DNA of 64,000 nt from Bradyrhizobium diazoefficiens (GTDB lineage Bacteria > Pseudomonadota > Alphaproteobacteria > Rhizobiales > Xanthobacteraceae): positions 1,761,501-1,825,500 of the forward strand of contig NZ_JAENXS010000001.1 of NCBI RefSeq assembly GCF_016612535.1, read 5' to 3'. Made by a program: the position numbers and the translations under genes. Within the stretch, counting starts at the first letter, position 1. Each line of letters opens with the position of its first letter. Positions 54,370 through 62,325 of this stretch are shown piece by piece. Under the pieces are notes generated by a model that did not search any database, was not told where the DNA came from, and saw only the letters and a program-made list of their open reading frames with translations.

Positions 54370-55098
54370 TCAGGGATTGATGATTCTTTGGCGGATCGCG
54401 ATCGCGACCGCATGCGTCCGGTTGACGGCGCCGAGCTTGCGCGCAGCGGTTGCAAGATGCTCTTCCGCGGTGCGCTGCGTGATGTTCAGGATCTCGCCGA
54501 TCTCCCAGGCGGACTTGCCCTGCGACGCCCAGGCGATCACCTCGCGCTCGCGCGGGGTCAGGCGCGCCGACGGATGCGGCGACGGCGCGAGCAGACGGCG
54601 AATGTGATCGAAGCCGTACATCGCGATCAGATGCAGTGCCGGCTTGCTGCGGGCATTGAGATCGAGATGAACGCCGCCGAGCGAGACGCCGGCCTCGTAG
54701 CCGGTCAAGCCGTGGATCGGCACGACGAAGCCGCGCGACATGCGGAAATCGGCGGCGCGCCGCATCACCTCCACCGCACCCGGCTCGAGGTCGGCGTCAT
54801 AGGGCGCTTCCGACCATTCGAACGGGTTGACCGTATGCCGGCACTTCCGGATCACGGGATCGACGCGGTCGTAGCTCTTTGCGGTATAGAGGCTGAACCA
54901 CTCCGCGGGCCATTTCTTGGCCAGCACCATCTGGGAAAAGCGCTGATCGGGATTCGGCAAGCCGGTCACGATGATATGCTCGAAGCCGTAGCGGCCGAAC
55001 GTCATCGCAAGCGCATCCATGGCATCCGGAACCCTGCCAAAGGCTCCCAGCCCTTCGATGAAGTCCAGCGCTTCCCGGCCATAATCCACGGCGGACAT
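54370..55098 (-). CDS. bjaR: LuxR-family quorum-sensing regulator, BjaR type
   Basis: A 242-aa signal-binding activator. The autoinducer-binding domain (residues about 15-165) has the conserved Trp/Tyr/Asp positions in WFSLYTAKSYDRVDPVIRKCRHTVNPFEWSE and GGVHLDL. The C-terminal LuxR helix-turn-helix is LTPREREVIAWASQGKSAWEIGEILNITQRTAEEHLATAARKLGAVNRTHAVAIAIR. It is upstream of and in line with the AHL synthase gene, the same order as the known bjaR-bjaI pair. The ATG has GGAAACGAACC before it. Confidence 0.93.
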   Translation of the reverse strand: MSAVDYGREALDFIEGLGAFGRVPDAMDALAMTFGRYGFEHIIVTGLPNPDQRFSQMVLAKKWPAEWFSLYTAKSYDRVDPVIRKCRHTVNPFEWSEAPYDADLEPGAVEVMRRAADFRMSRGFVVPIHGLTGYEAGVSLGGVHLDLNARSKPALHLIAMYGFDHIRRLLAPSPHPSARLTPREREVIAWASQGKSAWEIGEILNITQRTAEEHLATAARKLGAVNRTHAVAIAIRQRIINP

Positions 55099-55265
55099 CG
55101 GTTCGTTTCCTGACCCTCGCCGTTCCGTATAGCACGTCTTTGGGGACGGCCTCAATTCACCGCGTCCGTAGTTTCCCGGTGCGACATCGGCACCGATGAT
55201 TTAATCTACTTGTGGAGGAAGTGACGTCAAGTTACACCTAAGACGTCTAGAGCGGGAAAGCCACG

Positions 55266-55442
55266 ATGGAAGATGAGAACATCGCCCTCAACAGCGTGCT
55301 CGGCCTGGAATTGAACCGCGTGTTCTTCGCGGTCCACGATACGCCAAACAAGCAGAAGATCATCGAGTTCGCGCGCGACGTGCTGCAAAGCGAGCGCGCG
55401 GAGCGGCCGGGCAGCGTGTCGCCTGAGGGGCCGGCGAGCTAG
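55266..55442 (+). CDS. Small protein of 58 aa, divergent from the LuxR gene
   Basis: MEDENIALNSVLGLELNRVF, then a helix-forming FAVHDTPNKQKIIEFARDVLQSERAE and a short Pro/Gly/Ser tail. The reading frame is clean, codon use looks coding and GCGGGAAAG stands upstream. Two GACGTC sites, 19 bp apart (55223-55228 and 55242-55247), lie in its leader. No family recognised. Its location divergent to bjaR makes a link to quorum sensing possible. Confidence 0.55.
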   Translation: MEDENIALNSVLGLELNRVFFAVHDTPNKQKIIEFARDVLQSERAERPGSVSPEGPAS

Positions 55443-55649
55443 AACGCGTTGCAACAAGCGCGAGGCCGATGAAGGAGATCGCGCGACACTGTCGTGCCTC
55501 CATTTGAATCCGCTGATTTTAGTCGAAACGCCCTGGTCGCGAAGTCGGGTTTCCTTCTGCCGCTTCGATCGACAGACACTTGCCGCTGGATGACATCACG
55601 GCTCTCGTGAGATGATCGTCACCACGATCGTCTTTTGGGATCCCTGTTC

Positions 55650-56588
55650 ATGATGACGCTGCGCCAGGTTGAAGTGATCCGTGCCGTGATGGTGACGGGC
55701 ACCATTGGCGGCGCGGCGAAGCTGTTGAACGTGTCGGCGCCGGGGATCAGCCGTCTGGTCAAATACACCGAGCGCTCGCTCGGCATCCGCTTCTTCCAGC
55801 GCCAGAACGGGCGCTATTTCCCGACGCCGGAAGCCGAGAACATCTTCGAGCAGATCAACGGCGTCTACAAGAAGGTCGACGATCTCTCCGAGATCATCTC
55901 CAAGATCGGCCGCGGCGGGTTGTCGGAACTGCGCATCGGCTCGGTGCCGAGCATCTCGCAGGTGATGGTGCCGCGCGCAATCGAGCGTGTCCGCCGCCGC
56001 TACCCCGATCTCGGCATCGACATCAACATCCTCAAGCTCGAGGAGGCCATCGACTATCTCATGCTCGGCCGCGGCGAGTGCGTGGCGATGAGCTACCGGT
56101 TGGAGCATTCCGGGCTCGACTTCATGCCGCTCGCCTCCGGCGAGCTCTATTGCATCGTGCCGCCCGGCCACGAGCTTGCCGACCGCAAGCAGGTCTCGGC
56201 CGCCGAGATTACCCGCTACCCGCTGATCGGCATCGATCCCAACGACCCCTACGGCCGGATCATGGCCGAGATTTTTACGCGCAACCGGCTGGAGTATAAC
56301 ATCACCATTCGCGCGCGGTTCGGCACCACGGTCTGCGCGCTGGTGAAGGCCGGGCTCGGCATCGCCATCATCGACCAGTTCACGGTCGCCCATGGCGGCT
56401 ATCCCGGCATCGAGCTGTTGAAGATCACCGAGCCGACCCGGTTCGACACCTACATCGCGGTCAAACGCGGCGCGCCGCTGTCGCTCCATGTCGAGCATTT
56501 CATCGAGTCCCTGCGCACCGAGATGCGCGCGGTCGAGCCGTCCCGCGGCAACGGCAAGGCCGCTTCCGTGCGCGGGCGAAAGAAATAA
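55650..56588 (+). CDS. LysR-family transcriptional regulator
   Basis: A 312-aa regulator. The N-terminal helix-turn-helix is MTLRQVEVIRAVMVTGTIGGAAKLLNVSAPGISRLVKYTERSLGIRFFQR, followed by a substrate-binding domain of about 220 residues (LSELRIGSVPSISQ, PRAIERVRRRYPDLGIDINIL, VKAGLGIAIIDQFTV). It heads the hydroaromatic catabolism operon on the same strand and presumably controls it with an aromatic or hydroaromatic effector. An in-frame TTG five codons earlier is not favoured. The stop overlaps a 13-bp palindrome. Confidence 0.92.
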   Translation: MMTLRQVEVIRAVMVTGTIGGAAKLLNVSAPGISRLVKYTERSLGIRFFQRQNGRYFPTPEAENIFEQINGVYKKVDDLSEIISKIGRGGLSELRIGSVPSISQVMVPRAIERVRRRYPDLGIDINILKLEEAIDYLMLGRGECVAMSYRLEHSGLDFMPLASGELYCIVPPGHELADRKQVSAAEITRYPLIGIDPNDPYGRIMAEIFTRNRLEYNITIRARFGTTVCALVKAGLGIAIIDQFTVAHGGYPGIELLKITEPTRFDTYIAVKRGAPLSLHVEHFIESLRTEMRAVEPSRGNGKAASVRGRKK

Positions 56589-56598
56589 CATTATGTTA
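56586..56598. promoter_or_regulatory. Palindrome TAACATTATGTTA in the LysR-aroE gap
   Basis: A perfect 13-bp palindrome with the T-N11-A layout of LysR operators, overlapping the LysR stop codon. It is followed by an unusually A/T-rich stretch and two GTTAGG repeats before the aroE start, so it may be the operator for the downstream operon. Confidence 0.45.
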
Positions 56599-56720
56599 GG
56601 TTTAGAAGATAAATGGGTAATTGTGTTAGGCAGGGGAAAGACTATCGTCCCTCTTGGAATTGCGCGGATTTCCCCGCTAATGGCCCGACATCAACGCGCC
56701 TCACGAGACGATAGTGGATC

Positions 56721-57599
56721 ATGTCTAGCCGCGGACCTGCTGCCCCCAAAAAGCTCCTGACCGGCCTGATCGGCGCGCCGATCGCCCATTCCGCCTCCCC
56801 TGCCATGCACGAGCGCGCCGCCGAGGCACTCGGCCTGCGCAGCCATTACCAGCTCATCGAAGTCGCCGGTGCCGATGCGACCGGTCTCAGCATGATGCTC
56901 GAGGGCGTGCGGCGGCTCGGCTTTGCCGGCGTCAACGTCACCTTTCCCTACAAGGAAGCCGTGGTGCCGTTGCTCGATGAGCTCGCGCCGGGCGCGGCCG
57001 CCATGGGCGCCGTCAATACCGTGGTCGTGAAGGATGGCCGGCTGATCGGCCATAACACCGACACGACCGGCTTTGCGCGCGCGGTGACACCGCTGCTGGC
57101 GCGCTCCGGAAATGCGGTGGCCGTGATCGGCGCCGGCGGCGTCGGCAAGGCGATTGCCTTTGCGCTGGCGGGTCTTGAGGTCTCCGACATCCGCATCTTC
57201 GACAGCGAACCGGCACGCGCCGAAAAACTCGCCGCTCTGCTCGCCAGGCATGGCGGCGCCAGAGTGACCGCAAGCGTCGAGGACGCGCTCGACGGCGCAA
57301 CCGGCCTCGTCAACGGCACGCCGGTCGGCATGCTGCCGAGCCGGGGCATGCCGGTCCCGGCGGCGCTGCTGCACGACAAATTGTGGGTCGCTGATGCCGT
57401 CTATTCGCCATTGATCACGCCGCTCCTTGCCGCGGCGCAAGCGAAGGGCGCGCGGATCATGACCGGGCGCGAACTTGCGATCTACCAGGCGGCCGACGCC
57501 TTCGAACTGTTCACCAGCCTTGCCCCGTCGACCGACGTCATGGGAGAGGCTTTTGACGCCGTGATGGCAGCGCGCAGCGCCGCCTATCAGGCAGCTTGA
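56721..57599 (+). CDS. Shikimate/quinate-type dehydrogenase (AroE family)
   Basis: A 292-aa AroE-family NAD(P)-dependent dehydrogenase. The substrate pocket shows IAHSASPAMHERAAEALG, NVTFPYKEAVVPLL with the catalytic lysine, and GHNTDTTGFARAV with the aspartate. The Rossmann motif is VIGAGGVGKAIAFAL. At the cofactor-discriminating position, biosynthetic AroE has NRTxxRA; this has IFDSEPARAEKLA, with an acidic residue as in NAD-using catabolic quinate/shikimate dehydrogenases. With the adjacent QuiC gene this argues for degradation, not biosynthesis. Confidence 0.88.
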   Translation: MSSRGPAAPKKLLTGLIGAPIAHSASPAMHERAAEALGLRSHYQLIEVAGADATGLSMMLEGVRRLGFAGVNVTFPYKEAVVPLLDELAPGAAAMGAVNTVVVKDGRLIGHNTDTTGFARAVTPLLARSGNAVAVIGAGGVGKAIAFALAGLEVSDIRIFDSEPARAEKLAALLARHGGARVTASVEDALDGATGLVNGTPVGMLPSRGMPVPAALLHDKLWVADAVYSPLITPLLAAAQAKGARIMTGRELAIYQAADAFELFTSLAPSTDVMGEAFDAVMAARSAAYQAA

Positions 57600-57654
57600 G
57601 GCGAAGCGGCCGGACACAAGGCCGCTTGCAAAATTGGAACGGGAGGAGAGGACG

Positions 57655-58785
57655 ATGAAATCAACGCTAATGGTGGGCGCGCTGCTCACCGCAATCACGA
57701 CGACGGGCGCCTTCGCACAGGCGATCAAGCTTGCCGACGTCGCCGAGCTCTCAGGTGGCGGCGCCACCGTCGGCACCAACTGGAAGAACGGCATTGACCT
57801 CGCAATCGAGGAGATCAATGCCAAGGGCGGCGTGCTTGGCCGCAAGTTAGAGGTCACCCACGCCGACTCGCAGTCGAACCCGGGCGTGGCGCGCGCACAA
57901 GTGCAGAAGGCGCTCGACGCCGAGCCCTATGTGTTGCTCGGGCCCGGCTATTCCGGCTCGGTCAAGGTCACCGCGCCGCTCGCGGCCGAAGCCGGCATCA
58001 CGCAGATCATGGGCGGCGAAGCCGCCGAGCTGACGCAGGCCGGCAACAAGTTCCTGTTCCGCACCTCGTTCGGCCAGCAATCTTCGATGCCGAAGGTCGC
58101 AAAATACATCCACGACGACATGAAGGCGAAGACGGTCGCGGTGGTCTGGGTCAACAATGACTTCGGCCGCGGCGGGCGCGACGTCGTCATCAAGGAACTT
58201 GAGCGGCTCGGCTCCAAAGTCGTCGCCGACCTCTCAACCGAAGCGGGACAGGCCGACTTCGCCGCCGACGTCGGCAAGATCAAGGCTGCCAATCCCGACG
58301 CCGTGTTCGTCTATCTCAACGAGGAAGAGAGCGCGCGCATCCTGAAGGAGCTGAAGCGCCAGGGCGTCACCGCGCCGCTGATGGGCGAGACCACGCTGAT
58401 CGGCCAGAAAGTGATTGAGCTCGCGGGTGACGCCGCCAACGGCGCGCGCGGCCATGTCGGTCTCACCACCGATGCCCCGGTCGACCTGATCAAGGGTTTC
58501 CGCGACCGCTTCTCGAAGAAGTACAATTACGTGCCCGACCATAACGGCCTGAAGGGCTACCTCGCCGTCTACATGGTGAAGGCCACCACCGAGAAGATGG
58601 GCAAGGTCGATTCCAAGGCGTTCGCCGACACGCTGCATGGCCTGACCATCAAGGCCGCGGACGAGCCGGGCATCTTGATGGACGTCACCTTCGATCAGAA
58701 CGGCGATATCGACCGCCAGAGCTTCCTGGTCGAGGTCGTCGAAGGCAAGCAGGTCGTGAAGCAGGTGCTGCCGAAGGTGAAGTGA
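57655..58785 (+). CDS. ABC transporter substrate-binding protein, HAAT family
   Basis: A 376-aa periplasmic binding protein with a signal peptide (KSTLMVGALLTAITTTGAFA). The mature protein begins AIKLADVAELSGGGATVGTNWKNGIDLAIEEIN and continues with the Leu/Ile/Val-type fold (Peripla_BP_6). Amide/aromatic-acid binders of this family lack the simple amino-acid-binding residues, so the ligand is inferred from the operon, probably shikimate, quinate or a relative. GGAGGAGAGG precedes the ATG. It is the first of five importer genes. Confidence 0.92.
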   Translation: MKSTLMVGALLTAITTTGAFAQAIKLADVAELSGGGATVGTNWKNGIDLAIEEINAKGGVLGRKLEVTHADSQSNPGVARAQVQKALDAEPYVLLGPGYSGSVKVTAPLAAEAGITQIMGGEAAELTQAGNKFLFRTSFGQQSSMPKVAKYIHDDMKAKTVAVVWVNNDFGRGGRDVVIKELERLGSKVVADLSTEAGQADFAADVGKIKAANPDAVFVYLNEEESARILKELKRQGVTAPLMGETTLIGQKVIELAGDAANGARGHVGLTTDAPVDLIKGFRDRFSKKYNYVPDHNGLKGYLAVYMVKATTEKMGKVDSKAFADTLHGLTIKAADEPGILMDVTFDQNGDIDRQSFLVEVVEGKQVVKQVLPKVK

Positions 58786-58802
58786 AGCGATCTGGTCTTT
58801 CA

Positions 58803-58942
58803 CCTCTCCCCGCTTGCGGGAGAGGTCGGATCGCATCGAAGATGCGATCCGGGTGACGGGGAAGCTCCACGAGTCCAACTATCAGCGACCTGGCGGAGAT
58901 TCCCCCTCACCCCAACCCTCTCCCCGCAAGCGGGGCGAGGGG
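58803..58942 (+). repeat. Intercistronic hairpins between binding protein and permease genes
   Basis: Three stems: CCTCTCCC/GGGAGAGG (58803-58825), GGATCGCATC-GAA-GATGCGATCC (58828-58850), and CCCTCTCCCCGC-AAG-CGGGGCGAGGGG (58916-58942). Such structures often lower expression of permease genes relative to the binding protein. The CTCTCCCCGC part also resembles a common intergenic repeat. Confidence 0.75.
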
Positions 58943-58966
58943 AAGTCAGAACGGCGAGAGGGGAAA

Positions 58967-59842
58967 ATGTCCAATCTGTTCGATCTTCTGGTCGCGGGGC
59001 TTGCCACCGGCGCGATCTATGCGCTGGTCGCGGTCGGCTTCACATTGTTGTGGCAGACCTCGCAGACGATCAATTTCGCGCAAGGCGAGTTCGTGATGCT
59101 GCCGGCGTTCCTGATGCTGGCGGCGATGCATGCCGGCGCGCCGTTCTGGTTCGCGATCATCCTCGGCATCCTACTCTCGATGACCCTGCTCGGCCTCGCC
59201 TTCAAGATGCTGCTGGTCGATCCGATGATGCGTCATGGCGTGCTGCCGCTCGCGATCGCGACCATGGCGCTCGCGATCGGCATCAAGGAGGCCGTCAAAC
59301 AGTTCTTCAGCGCCGAGGCCTCATCGTTTCCGTCGATCGTGCCGACGGGTGATATCTCGATCCTTGGCCACGCGGTCTCGCTGCAAAGCATCGGCGTCCT
59401 CGTCGTCGCCATCCTTGCCGTCTTCGGCCTGACCACGCTGCTCAACCGCACCTCGCTCGGCCATCAGATGCAGGCGGCGGCGCAGAACCCGACGGTCGCG
59501 CGCATTATCGGCGTGCCGGTCGAGCGCATGATCCTGCTGACCTTCCTGATCAACGCTTTCCTGGTCGCGCTTGCTTCGCTGCTGATCACGCCGATCTATC
59601 TGGCGAAGTTCTCGAGCGGTGAAGTGCTGGGCCAGGCCGCGTTCATCGCGGCGATCGTCGGCGGCTTCAACCAGGTGCGCGGCGCGATCGCCGGCGGCGT
59701 TCTGATCGGTGTGCTCGACAATCTCGCGGCCGCCTATGTCTCGACGCAGTACCGCGCCGCCGTGCCGATGATCTTCCTGATCGTCGTCATCCTGTTCCGG
59801 CCGCAAGGACTGCTGGGCCGCGCCGAGGAGCGCACGGTATGA
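58967..59842 (+). CDS. livH: HAAT-type ABC transporter permease (LivH)
   Basis: A 291-aa permease with the LivH motif LLWQTSQTINFAQGEFVMLPAFLML near residue 30 and the contact loop TSLGHQMQAAAQNPTVARIIGVPVERMILLTF near residue 180. GAGAGGGGAAA leads to the ATG, so the start is secure; the hairpin region upstream is noncoding. It overlaps livM by four bases. Confidence 0.92.
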   Translation: MSNLFDLLVAGLATGAIYALVAVGFTLLWQTSQTINFAQGEFVMLPAFLMLAAMHAGAPFWFAIILGILLSMTLLGLAFKMLLVDPMMRHGVLPLAIATMALAIGIKEAVKQFFSAEASSFPSIVPTGDISILGHAVSLQSIGVLVVAILAVFGLTTLLNRTSLGHQMQAAAQNPTVARIIGVPVERMILLTFLINAFLVALASLLITPIYLAKFSSGEVLGQAAFIAAIVGGFNQVRGAIAGGVLIGVLDNLAAAYVSTQYRAAVPMIFLIVVILFRPQGLLGRAEERTV

Positions 59843-60837
59843 GCGGCTTCGCCAAACCCCTGAAGATCGCGCTCGGCCTCATTGTCATCGCCGGCGTGAT
59901 CGTCATTCCCATGAACTTCAACCGCTACGGCCTGTTCATCCTGAGCCAATGGGCGGTGATGACCATCGCCGCGATGGGCCTCAACCTCACGCTCGGCTAT
60001 GCCGGCCAGGTGTCGTTGGCGCAGGGTGCCTTCGTCGGCATCGGCGCCTATGCTTCTGCGATCATGACGACACACGGCTGGCCGCTGCCGGCGGCAATCG
60101 TGGTCGCGATCGTGCTCGCCTTCGCAGTCGGCTGGGTGCTGGGCTATCCCGCGCTCCGCGTGCAGCATCACTACCTCGCCTTCGTCACCCTCGCCTTCTC
60201 CACCCTCGCCTTCCTCGTGTTCCGCAACGAGAGCTGGCTCACCGGCGGCATCTACGGAATCTCCAACGTTCCGCGTCCCCATATCTTCGGGATTGCGACC
60301 AACAAGCCGCTGCCGTTCTACTACGTCTGCCTCGGCTCGCTCGCGATCGTGTCGGTCGCGGTGTGGTGGCTGATCCGCTCGCCCTGGGGCCGCGCCTTCA
60401 TGGCGTTGCGCGAAAATCCGCTGCGCGCGCAGTCGCTCGGCATCGACACCCGCCGCTACACGCTGATGGCGTTCGCGATCGGCTCGGCGCTCGGCGGCGT
60501 CGCCGGTGCGCTCTATGCGCCGCTGACGCAATATATCGACCCCGTGCCGTTCAACCTGTCGCTCTCGCTGGACCTGCTGATGATGGTGATCGTCGGCGGC
60601 GCCGGATTCTATTTCGGTCCCTTCCTTGGTGCGATGATCGCCGTGCTGCTGCCGGAGTGGCTGCGCTTCACCGAGGGCTATTATCTGATGCTCTACGCGA
60701 TCGCGGTGATGGGGCTGCTGATCTGGTCGCCGACCGGCATTTTGGGAATCCTCGACCGCTACCTCGCCGAACGCCGCACCAAGGCGGCTTCCGCGCTGCG
60801 CGCCGTCGCAAAGTCCCGGCTGGAGACGGTGCAATGA
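59839..60837 (+). CDS. livM: HAAT-type ABC transporter permease (LivM)
   Basis: A 332-aa permease, LivM type, with LNLTLGYAGQVSLAQGAFVGIGAYASAIM near residue 50 and the contact loop LRENPLRAQSLGIDTRRYTLMAFAIGSALGGVAGALYA near residue 195. The C-terminal 25 residues form a cytoplasmic basic tail. It overlaps both neighbours by four bases (ATGA junctions). Confidence 0.92.
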   Translation: MSGFAKPLKIALGLIVIAGVIVIPMNFNRYGLFILSQWAVMTIAAMGLNLTLGYAGQVSLAQGAFVGIGAYASAIMTTHGWPLPAAIVVAIVLAFAVGWVLGYPALRVQHHYLAFVTLAFSTLAFLVFRNESWLTGGIYGISNVPRPHIFGIATNKPLPFYYVCLGSLAIVSVAVWWLIRSPWGRAFMALRENPLRAQSLGIDTRRYTLMAFAIGSALGGVAGALYAPLTQYIDPVPFNLSLSLDLLMMVIVGGAGFYFGPFLGAMIAVLLPEWLRFTEGYYLMLYAIAVMGLLIWSPTGILGILDRYLAERRTKAASALRAVAKSRLETVQ

Positions 60838-61577
60838 GTGCGGTGCTCGAAGTCACCAACATCAAGAAGAGCTTTGGCGGCATCACCGCGGTCGACGGCG
60901 TCTCCTTCGACGTCCGCGAGGGCGAGATCCTCGGCCTGATCGGTCCGAACGGCTGCGGCAAGTCGACCTTATTCAATTGCATCCTCGGCCAGCTCACGCC
61001 ATCAGGCGGTGAGGTCAAGCTCGACGGCAAAGTCGTCACCGGCCTGCGCCCCGCCGAGCTCAACAAGCTCGGCGTCAGCCGCACCTTCCAGCTCTTGCAG
61101 GTGTTTCCAAAACTCTCGGTGCGCGAGAATTTGATCCTCGCGGGCCAGGAGCATCAGGGCAACATGGCCTCGCGCCTGGTCGGCCGCTCCGATGCCGGGC
61201 TGACTGAAACCGCCAACCAGATGATCGGCTTTTTCAAGCTCGACCACCTCGCCGCCGAACCGGCTGGTGGCCTCTCCTACGGCCAGCAGAAGCTGCTCGA
61301 TGCCGCCATGGCTTTCATGGGCGGCCCGCGCCTGGTGCTACTCGACGAACCAGCAGGCGGCGTCAACCCCTCGATGCTGACGGATCTCAAGGAGCGGCTG
61401 GTCGCGATCAACCGCGAGAAGAACGCCACCTTCGTCGTGATCGAGCACAATATGGAGTTCGTGATGTCGCTGTGCTCGCGCGTGATGGTGATGGCGGAAG
61501 GCAAGGTGCTGGCGATGGGGCGACCGGACGAGGTCCGTAAGAACCCGGCCGTGATCGAAGCCTATCTCGGACATTGA
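60834..61577 (+). CDS. livG: HAAT-type ABC transporter ATP-binding protein (LivG)
   Basis: A 247-aa ATPase. Walker A is GPNGCGKST, the signature is LSYGQQKLLDAAMAF, Walker B is LVLLDEPAGGVNPSML, and the switch region is VIEHNMEFVMSLCSRVMVM. LSYGQQK is usual in the LivG group. The ATG at the livM junction is used; the longer upstream frame crosses livM and is not a gene. Confidence 0.93.
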   Translation: MSAVLEVTNIKKSFGGITAVDGVSFDVREGEILGLIGPNGCGKSTLFNCILGQLTPSGGEVKLDGKVVTGLRPAELNKLGVSRTFQLLQVFPKLSVRENLILAGQEHQGNMASRLVGRSDAGLTETANQMIGFFKLDHLAAEPAGGLSYGQQKLLDAAMAFMGGPRLVLLDEPAGGVNPSMLTDLKERLVAINREKNATFVVIEHNMEFVMSLCSRVMVMAEGKVLAMGRPDEVRKNPAVIEAYLGH

Positions 61578-61587
61578 GGAGTTTGCG

Positions 61588-62325
61588 GTGAGCGACACGA
61601 TCCTCTCGGTTCAAAATCTCGTCGGCGGCTACGGCAAGATGACGATCTTGAACGGCACGACATTCGCGGTGCCGCAGGCGACCATCACCACGATCATCGG
61701 CCCGAACGGCGCCGGCAAATCGACCGTGTTCAAGGCGATCTTTGGCCTGCTCAAGCTGCGCGAGGGCAAGATCAGCTTCGCGGGTCGCGACGTCACGAAT
61801 CTGAGCCAGCGCGCGCTGCTCAACGCCGGCATCTGCTATGTGCCGCAGGGCCGCAACATCTTTCCCGAGCTGTCGGTGCGCCACAATATCGAGCTCGGCG
61901 GCGTCGCCGCCGGAAAGAGCCTCGACCTGCCGGCGCGGATCGAGGCGGCACTCGACCTGTTTCCCGCGCTGCGCCGCAAATCGACGCAGCAGGCCTCGAC
62001 TCTCTCCGGCGGCGAACAGAAGCAGCTCGAGATCGCCCGTTCGCTGCTGCTCGAGCCAAAGCTGGTGCTGATCGACGAGCCCTCGATCGGCCTGTCGCCG
62101 CTGATGGTGCAGCAGACCTTTGACATCCTGAAAGGTCTGCGCGACCGCGGCGTCACCATCCTCATGATCGAGCAGAACGCGCGCTCGGCGCTGGAGATCT
62201 CGGACATCGGCATCGTGCTCGAGCTCGGCCAGACCCGCATGACCGACAGGGCGGAGCGCATCCTGAACGATCCAAGGATCGGCCAGCTCTTCCTCGGCGG
62301 CGCCATGGAGGAGGGTGCGGCATGA
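61588..62325 (+). CDS. livF: HAAT-type ABC transporter ATP-binding protein (LivF)
   Basis: A 245-aa ATPase with a GTG start. Walker A is GPNGAGKST, the signature is LSGGEQKQLEIARSL, Walker B is LVLIDEPSIGLSPLM, and MIEQNARSALEISDIGIVLELG is typical of LivF. It completes an importer with binding protein, two permeases and two ATPases, all encoded here. It lies 10 nt after livG and its stop overlaps the Gfo/Idh start. Confidence 0.93.
   Translation: MSDTILSVQNLVGGYGKMTILNGTTFAVPQATITTIIGPNGAGKSTVFKAIFGLLKLREGKISFAGRDVTNLSQRALLNAGICYVPQGRNIFPELSVRHNIELGGVAAGKSLDLPARIEAALDLFPALRRKSTQQASTLSGGEQKQLEIARSLLLEPKLVLIDEPSIGLSPLMVQQTFDILKGLRDRGVTILMIEQNARSALEISDIGIVLELGQTRMTDRAERILNDPRIGQLFLGGAMEEGAA

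Noticed and set aside
59734..60834. A 366-codon minus-strand frame opposite livM
   Set aside because: Antisense to a clear permease, low-complexity Arg/His/Glu/Asp composition.
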